This document shows positions 35,624 to 40,519 of a DNA stretch of 40,519 nt, piece by piece. A program made the translations under genes and the position numbers. The notes beneath the pieces are model-generated. The model made no database searches and was not told the origin of the DNA. It saw nothing but the letters and a program-made list of their open reading frames with translations. The first letter of the stretch is position 1, and each line of letters starts with the position of its first letter. Location of the stretch: contig JARXKK010000015.1 of assembly GCA_030278895.1 (NCBI GenBank), positions 1 to 40,519 of the forward strand, given 5' to 3'. This DNA is from Acidobacteriota bacterium. Lineage in GTDB: Bacteria > Acidobacteriota > Thermoanaerobaculia > UBA5066.

Positions 35624-36472
35624 ATGGACGAGGCACGGATACGGCAACGCGTGGCCGCGGCGCGGCGGATCGTGGTGAAGGCCGGGACGAACGTGATCAT
35701 GCGCGACGACGGCGCGGTCGCGCTGGGGCGCCTGTACGGGCTCATCGAGTCCGTCGCGAGCCTCAAGAAGCAGGGGCGGCAGGTCCTGATCGTCTCCTCG
35801 GGCGCGGTGGGGCTCGGCGCGCAGCGGCTGAGGCTCGACGTGAAGCCCGGCTCGCTCACGCTCAAGCAGGCCTGCGCCGCCATCGGGCAGAGCCGGCTCA
35901 TGTCCGTCTACGAAGAGGGCTTCGAGAAGATGGGCCTCCTCACGGCGCAGGTCCTTCTCACCGAAGACGACTTCACCGACCGGACGCGTTTCCAGAATCT
36001 CTCGGCCACGCTCGAGAAGCTCCTCGAGCTGGACGCCGTGCCGATCCTGAACGAGAACGACACGGTCTCGACGCTGGAGCTGAAGTCGCCCGACGGCAAG
36101 GGCGCGCGCGGCCGCTTCGGCGACAACGACCGGCTCTCGGCGCTCGTCATGAGCAAGGTGAAGGCGGACGTCCTCGTCATCCTCTCCGACGTGGACGGGC
36201 TCTTCACCGGGAACCCCGCGCACGATCGCAAGGCGACGCTCGTCCCGCTCGTTCGGAAGATCACACCAGAGATCGCGCGTTCCGCCGACGGCGCGGGAGC
36301 GCGCGGCCGCGGCGGCATGAGCTCCAAGCTGGCCGCGGCAAGCATCGCGACGGGAGCGGGCGGCATCGCGGTCATTGCGAACGGCCGGACGCCCGGAATC
36401 CTCGACCGGCTCTTCGCCGGTGAGGCTGTCGGTACCGTGTTCTGTCCGAAGGCCGGGACGAGAGAGAGATGA
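35624..36472 (+). CDS. proB: Glutamate 5-kinase (short form, no PUA domain)
   Basis: A 282-residue amino acid kinase that phosphorylates glutamate at the gamma-carboxyl, the first step of proline synthesis. VVKAGTNVI opens the ATP fold; IVSSGAVGLG, ILNENDTVS, GDNDRLSALV and ILSDVDGLFT follow, and RGRGGMSSKLAAA closes the active site. It ends just after the kinase domain, whereas E. coli ProB (367 residues) adds a PUA domain. Feedback inhibition by proline resides in the kinase part, so regulation may persist. A longer in-frame start far upstream would run through the preceding gene and is not supported. The stop overlaps proA by ATGA. Confidence 0.92.
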   Translation: MDEARIRQRVAAARRIVVKAGTNVIMRDDGAVALGRLYGLIESVASLKKQGRQVLIVSSGAVGLGAQRLRLDVKPGSLTLKQACAAIGQSRLMSVYEEGFEKMGLLTAQVLLTEDDFTDRTRFQNLSATLEKLLELDAVPILNENDTVSTLELKSPDGKGARGRFGDNDRLSALVMSKVKADVLVILSDVDGLFTGNPAHDRKATLVPLVRKITPEIARSADGAGARGRGGMSSKLAAASIATGAGGIAVIANGRTPGILDRLFAGEAVGTVFCPKAGTRER

Positions 36473-37809
36473 CCGAAGAGGGGGATTTCCTAGAAGGTGA
36501 AGAGGGGGCCCTGCGCGTTGCCGTCGCGGCGCGCGCTGCGGCCCGGCAGCTCGCGGTGGTTCCCTCCGAGAAGAAAAGCGAAATTCTCCGAATGGTGGCC
36601 GACGGGATCGACGAGAGCCACGCCGCCATCCTCGAGGCGAACCGCGCGGACGTGCGCGCCGCCCGCACCACTTTCAAAGAAAATCTTCTTGCGCCCTCGG
36701 CCTTCGAACGCCTCGAGCTCGACGAGGGCAAGATCCGCTCGATGGCCGCCGGCGTCCGCGCCGTCGCCGCCCTTCCCGACCCGTCGGGCCGCGTCCTCTC
36801 GCGAACGCTCCTCGACGACGGCCTCGTCCTCGAGAAGGTGACGTGCCCGCTCGGCGTCCTCCTCGTCATCTTCGAGTCGCGCCCCGACGCGGTGACGCAG
36901 ATCGGGTCGCTGGCCCTCAAGTCGGGCAACGCGGCGATCCTCAAGGGCGGCCGCGAGTCCGCCCGTTCCACGGCGGCGCTCCTCGACGTCTTCACGAAGG
37001 CTTTCGCGTCTTTCCCCGAAATCCCCGCAGCCGCGCTCTCTTCCGTGGCGGACCGGGCCGGGGTGGACGCGCTCCTCGCGCTCGACGAACACATCGACCT
37101 CGTCATCCCGAGGGGCGGGTACGACCTCGTCAGGCACGTCCAGGCGACGACCCGCATCCCGGTGCTCGGCCACGCGGAAGGCATCTGCCACGTCTACGTG
37201 GATCGCGCGGCGGACGAGGCGATGGCGACGGCGATCGTCCTCGACAGCAAGCGGCAGTACCCGGCGGCGTGCAACACCATGGAGACGCTGCTCTTTCACC
37301 GCGAGGCGGCGGAGCGCTTTCTCGTCCCGCTGCTGAACCGGCTCCTGGAGGCCGGCGTCGAGATCCGCGCCTGCGCGAAGACGCGAGCGTTGGCTCCTTC
37401 GCTCGCGACGACGCCCGCCACGGAGGAAGACTGGCGGACGGAATACGGCGGGCTGATCCTGTCCGTCAGGCTCGTCGAGTCGCTCGACGAGGCCGTGGAG
37501 CACGTGAACCGCCATGGCTCGCACCACACCGAGGCCATCGTCACCGGCGACAAGGCCGCCGCCGAGGCGTTCCTCGGCCGCGTCGACGCGGCCGGCGTCT
37601 TCCACAACGCCTCCACGCGTTTCGCCGATGGTTTCCGCTATGGTTTCGGCGCGGAGGTCGGGATTTCGACGAGTCGCATCCATGCTCGCGGCCCCGTGGG
37701 CCTCGACGGCCTCGTCACGTACAAGTACCTGCTGAGAGGCAGCGGCCAGATCGTGGCGACGTACAGCGGGGAAGACGCCCGTCCGTTCCGGCATCGGACG
37801 CTTCCCTGA
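36469..37809 (+). CDS. proA: Gamma-glutamyl phosphate reductase
   Basis: A 446-residue NADPH-dependent reductase turning gamma-glutamyl phosphate into glutamate semialdehyde, the second step of proline synthesis. The aldehyde-dehydrogenase-like fold shows the catalytic Cys268 in YPAACNTMETLL, the cofactor segment LKSGNAAILKGG and HARGPVGLDGL near the end. It is about 30 residues longer than E. coli ProA, mainly at the N terminus. Near residues 66-78 the segment TTFKENLLAPSAF is about four residues longer than in E. coli, and its DNA is the dispersed AT-rich motif. It is translationally coupled to proB by a 4-base overlap. Confidence 0.94.
   Translation: MTEEGDFLEGEEGALRVAVAARAAARQLAVVPSEKKSEILRMVADGIDESHAAILEANRADVRAARTTFKENLLAPSAFERLELDEGKIRSMAAGVRAVAALPDPSGRVLSRTLLDDGLVLEKVTCPLGVLLVIFESRPDAVTQIGSLALKSGNAAILKGGRESARSTAALLDVFTKAFASFPEIPAAALSSVADRAGVDALLALDEHIDLVIPRGGYDLVRHVQATTRIPVLGHAEGICHVYVDRAADEAMATAIVLDSKRQYPAACNTMETLLFHREAAERFLVPLLNRLLEAGVEIRACAKTRALAPSLATTPATEEDWRTEYGGLILSVRLVESLDEAVEHVNRHGSHHTEAIVTGDKAAAEAFLGRVDAAGVFHNASTRFADGFRYGFGAEVGISTSRIHARGPVGLDGLVTYKYLLRGSGQIVATYSGEDARPFRHRTLP
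36671..36690 (+). repeat. Dispersed AT-rich motif, copy 3 (in proA)
   Basis: CTTTCAAAGAAAATCTTCTT, starting at the second codon position of proA. It differs from the sua5 copy 1 at one base. Confidence 0.6.
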
Positions 37810-37817
37810 CCTGCCGT

Positions 37818-37823
37818 TACACT
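37818..37823 (+). promoter_or_regulatory. -10-like hexamer of the M24 peptidase gene
   Basis: TACACT lies in the 35-base gap after proA. It is followed about 12 nt later by a good Shine-Dalgarno (GGAGG, 37836-37840) before ATG 37845, so this message has a short leader, unlike its neighbours. Confidence 0.35.
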
Positions 37824-37844
37824 TCCGCCACCCTCGGAGGTCTC

Positions 37845-39257
37845 ATGCGCGTTTGCTCGCTCGTCGTCGTTCTGGCCGTCTCTTCGTCCGCCCTCGCCAC
37901 GGCCGGGCCGCCCGCGCCGGGGCCGGAGTGGTTCGCGGCGCACCGCGCGGCTCTCGTGGCGAAGCTTCCTGCGGGCGCGGTCGTCGTCCTGCGCGGGCCC
38001 GCCGAGCCGGAAGCCGAAGTCGGGGACGGCTACCGGCCGGACTCGAGCTTCTGGTACCTCACGGGCTTCACCGAACCCGACGCGGTGGCCGTGCTGCGGC
38101 CCTCGGCGGCCGAGGGCAAGCGGTATGTTCTTTTCGTCAAGCCGAAGAACTGGACCGAGGAAAGGTGGACCGGCCGCCGCGCCGGTGTCGAAGGGGCCAA
38201 GGCGGCCTATCGAGCCGAGGCCGCCTTCCCCGTCGAGGAGTTCCAGAAGGAATCGCCGTCGCTCCTCGCGGGTGCGAAGGCGCTGTTCTATCTCGACGCG
38301 CGCGACCGGGCCTTCCGCGACAAGCTGATCACGGCCTGGCAGACTCTCGCGGCCGCCGGCACCGAGTCGCTGCCCGCCTCCGACGTGGCGCCCGTCGTCG
38401 CCCAGATGCGCCTCGTGAAAGACGCGGCCGAGATCGCGATCCTGCGCGAGGCGGTGAATCTATCGGTCGAGGCGCACCGCGCGGCTCTCGCGGTGGCCCG
38501 GCCCGGCGTGAACGAGGGTGTCCTCAAGGCCGCGATGGTCCAGCGCTGCCTCGCGGGGGGTGCCGCGCGCATGGCCTACGCGCCGATCGTGGGCTCGGGC
38601 CCGAACTCGGTGATCCTCCACTATCCCGACGCGAATCGCATCATGCAGCGGGGCGAGATGATCGTGAACGACACCGCCTGCGAGTACGGCCTCTATGCCG
38701 CCGACGTGACGCGCAGCTATCCCGTTAACGGCACGTTCTCCCCCGAGCAGCGCGCGCTCTACGAGATCGTCCTCGCGGCGCAGAAGGCCGGGATTGCGAA
38801 GGTCGTCGCCGGAGCGAAGCAACACGAGATCCACGACGCTTCGTACGAGGTCCTGGTCGACGGACTCCTGAAGCTCGGACTTCTCAAGGGCACGCCCGAC
38901 GACGTGAAAACTTCGCGCTCTTACGCGGCGTTCTTCCCTCACGGCACCTCGCACTGGCTCGGCCTGGACGTGCACGATGCCGGCAGCTACGAGTTCGCGG
39001 ACCCGAAGGACCGCTGGACGCGCTACTTCTCGTCGAACGCGACGCTTCGGCCCGGGATGGTCCTCACGGTCGAGCCCGGCATCTACATCCCCGAGAAGAG
39101 CGAAGGCGTGGACCCGAAGTGGTGGAACCTCGGCGTGAGGATCGAGGACGACGTCCTCGTCACGGAAAAAGGCCCGGACTGCCTCTCGTGCGCCGCGCCG
39201 CGCGAAATCGCGGATCTCGAAAAGGCGATGAAGCCGGCCGCCGCGCAAAGCCGCTAA
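37845..39257 (+). CDS. Secreted M24-family metallopeptidase (Xaa-Pro aminopeptidase type)
   Basis: A 470-residue protein with a signal peptide (VCSLVVVLAVSSSALATAG), so exported, probably periplasmic. The N-terminal half is the creatinase/aminopeptidase P domain (FWYLTGFTEPDAVAVL). The C-terminal half is the pita-bread catalytic domain. Its five dimetal ligands can be read as Asp in VNDTACEY, Asp in AADVTRSYP, His in FPHGTSHWLGLDVHD, Glu in VLTVEPGIYI and Glu in GVRIEDDVLVTE. It should remove the first residue of peptides with proline in position two. Cytoplasmic PepP lacks a signal peptide, so this copy may serve peptide scavenging. The stop codon TAA forms part of the next gene's -10 hexamer. 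Confidence 0.9.
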   Translation: MRVCSLVVVLAVSSSALATAGPPAPGPEWFAAHRAALVAKLPAGAVVVLRGPAEPEAEVGDGYRPDSSFWYLTGFTEPDAVAVLRPSAAEGKRYVLFVKPKNWTEERWTGRRAGVEGAKAAYRAEAAFPVEEFQKESPSLLAGAKALFYLDARDRAFRDKLITAWQTLAAAGTESLPASDVAPVVAQMRLVKDAAEIAILREAVNLSVEAHRAALAVARPGVNEGVLKAAMVQRCLAGGAARMAYAPIVGSGPNSVILHYPDANRIMQRGEMIVNDTACEYGLYAADVTRSYPVNGTFSPEQRALYEIVLAAQKAGIAKVVAGAKQHEIHDASYEVLVDGLLKLGLLKGTPDDVKTSRSYAAFFPHGTSHWLGLDVHDAGSYEFADPKDRWTRYFSSNATLRPGMVLTVEPGIYIPEKSEGVDPKWWNLGVRIEDDVLVTEKGPDCLSCAAPREIADLEKAMKPAAAQSR

Positions 39258-39260
39258 CAT
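39255..39260 (+). promoter_or_regulatory. -10-like hexamer of mutL
   Basis: TAACAT ends 7 nt before GTG 39268, and its first three bases are the stop of the peptidase gene. No ribosome binding site is present. Confidence 0.4.
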
Positions 39261-39267
39261 CCCGCCC

Positions 39268-40519
39268 GTGCCCGGGCCCGTCCGCGTTCTCTCGGATGCC
39301 CTCGTCGACCAGATCGCCGCGGGCGAGGTCGTCGAGCGCCCGGCGTCCGCGGTCAAGGAGCTCGTGGAGAACGCGCTCGATGCCGGCGCCCGCCGCATCA
39401 CGGTGGGCGTGGAAGGCGGCGGGATCGCGCGGCTCGAGGTCGCGGACGACGGCTCGGGCATGTCGCCCGAGGACGCGCGGCTGGCCCTCGAACGCCATGC
39501 GACCTCGAAGATCCGCTCATTCGAGGACCTCACCTCGATCGGCACGATGGGCTTCCGCGGCGAGGCGCTTCCCTCGATCGCGTCCGTCTCGCGCCTCGTC
39601 CTCACGACGTCGCCCGACGCGTCGGGGCTCGGAACCGAGGTCGTCGCCGACCGGGGCGCACCTCCCCGCGTGTCGCCGTCGCGGCACCCGAAGGGCACGC
39701 GCGTCGTCGTGGAGGACCTCTTCGGAAACGTCCCGGCGCGGCGCAAGTTCCAGAAGAGCGCCGATGCGGAATTGCGCGCGGTCGCGAAGACAGTCACCGC
39801 CCTCGCGCTCTCGCGTTCCGACGTGGCGTTCACGCTGCGTGCGGGCCCCCGTCTTCTTCTCGACCTGCCCGCCGCGGACGTCCGCGAGCGGTTTCGGGAG
39901 GTCCTCGGCCTTGCGGTGGCGGCGCGCCCCCGTGACGTGGACTTCGCGTTCGGCGGCATGACGTTGACGGGCGCGGTGTCGTCGCCCGAGACGACGTTTC
40001 CGTCGCGCGCGCATCAGTGGTTCTTCGTGAACGGCCGCGCCATCAGGGATGCGACCGTGACGCACGCCATTTCCCTGGCGACACGCGAGGTGCTGCGCTC
40101 GGACCGCCACGCGGCGTTCGCTCTTTTTCTCACCTGCGATCCGGCGCTCTGCGACGTGAACGTGCACCCCCAGAAGCTCGAGGTCCGCTTCCGCGATCCG
40201 AACGCCGTGCATTCGCTCGTGCACCGCGGCCTCGTCCACGCCCTCACGGGCGGCAAGGGCGCCGTCGCTGTCGAAGGGGACGCATTCGAGGAGGTGGCGG
40301 CTCGCTACGGCGCGGCCCGCGCAGGCGGCGCCCGTGCTACCACCGAAGCGCTGCTCGAAGCGATCGCCCCTGGCATGTCGCCCTCTTCCTATTCCCTTTC
40401 AGAAGAAAATTCTTCTTCTTCCTCTTTTTTTTCCTCTTCCCCTCTTGGAGATCTCCGTCTCCTCGGCCAGTACCGCGATTCATTCCTCGTCGCCGAAGGC
40501 GAGGAGGGGCTGGTACTCA
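39268..40519 (+). CDS. mutL: DNA mismatch repair protein MutL, 3' end missing
   Basis: 417 residues are visible; the frame stays open at the window's end. The GHKL ATPase motifs are intact: GEVVERPASAVKELVENALDAG-type block (read as GEVVERP then ELVENALDAGA), DDGSGMSPED, HATSKI and GTMGFRGEAL. VNGRAIRD and CDVNVHPQKLEVRF complete the N-terminal half. MutL couples MutS mismatch recognition to strand incision or excision. After about residue 335 a linker starts; it includes a serine/phenylalanine-rich run (residues of about 372-390) encoded by AT-rich DNA with an 8-T tract. The beginning of the C-terminal dimerisation domain follows (LLGQYRDSFLVAEG). Whether it has an endonuclease motif lies beyond the window. 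The start is GTG 39268 without a ribosome binding site. Confidence 0.93.
   Translation, partial: MPGPVRVLSDALVDQIAAGEVVERPASAVKELVENALDAGARRITVGVEGGGIARLEVADDGSGMSPEDARLALERHATSKIRSFEDLTSIGTMGFRGEALPSIASVSRLVLTTSPDASGLGTEVVADRGAPPRVSPSRHPKGTRVVVEDLFGNVPARRKFQKSADAELRAVAKTVTALALSRSDVAFTLRAGPRLLLDLPAADVRERFREVLGLAVAARPRDVDFAFGGMTLTGAVSSPETTFPSRAHQWFFVNGRAIRDATVTHAISLATREVLRSDRHAAFALFLTCDPALCDVNVHPQKLEVRFRDPNAVHSLVHRGLVHALTGGKGAVAVEGDAFEEVAARYGAARAGGARATTEALLEAIAPGMSPSSYSLSEENSSSSSFFSSSPLGDLRLLGQYRDSFLVAEGEEGLVL
40396..40417 (+). repeat. Dispersed AT-rich motif, copy 4 (in mutL)
   Basis: CTTTC followed by AGAAGAAAATTCTTCTT, starting at the first codon position of mutL. It equals the other copies with two extra bases. 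It leads into a TCT-rich stretch and a run of eight T at 40425-40432. Confidence 0.5.

Overview
The window is a gene-dense, GC-rich stretch of a bacterial chromosome with no mobile element, CRISPR array, tRNA or rRNA that I can see. No gap between genes exceeds about 150 bases. Long overlapping antisense reading frames are by-products of the base composition. Gene content (MacB-type export, hydrogenase-like membrane complex, secreted proteins with signal peptides, MutL) suggests a Gram-negative chemoorganotroph. An Acidobacteriota-like origin fits, but this rests only on composition and gene content, not on a marker gene.

Layout. 1-1281: 3' part of an RNB-family ribonuclease. 1271-3330 (-): MFS transporter and epoxide-hydrolase-like enzyme, translationally coupled. 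3380-4453 (-): secreted protein of unknown function. 4567-15665 (+): seven tightly spaced genes: a fused Mo-hydroxylase (XdhD-like), two fold-type II PLP enzymes, SsnA, a short YgfK, YgeW and YgeY. This is a variant of the enterobacterial/clostridial selenium-linked, anaerobic purine (uric acid) breakdown set. It lacks YgeX, HyuA and the flavin subunit YgfM in this window, and its YgfK lacks the usual flavin/NAD(P) domain. 15662-16681 (-): Sua5. 16824-18653 (+): secreted lysyl-oxidase-like copper enzyme. 18709-23165 (-): MacAB-like export operon (adaptor, ATPase, two permeases). 23250-24770 (+): secreted glycosidase-like protein.

24849-26280 (+): two consecutive regulators, each with a DNA-binding domain fused to a PTS EIIA(Ntr)-like domain. 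26311-35570 (+): seven genes for a complete group-4-hydrogenase-like / complex-I-like membrane complex. Its large subunit has lost the Ni-Fe cysteines, so it belongs with the Ehr-type complexes rather than true hydrogenases. 35624-37809: proBA. 37845-39257: secreted M24 aminopeptidase. 39268-end: N-terminal part of mutL.

Two nucleotide-level patterns cut across genes. Several start codons lack a ribosome binding site but have a -10-like hexamer 6-8 nt upstream, suggesting leaderless transcripts. A short AT-rich motif of about 20 nt recurs in sua5 (twice), proA and mutL, always in the coding orientation but in three different reading frames, which points to selection or spread at the DNA/RNA level.

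Most promising for follow-up: the variant purine/selenium-linked operon with paired PLP enzymes, the Ni-Fe-less membrane complex with its HTH-EIIA pair, and the dispersed AT-rich motif.
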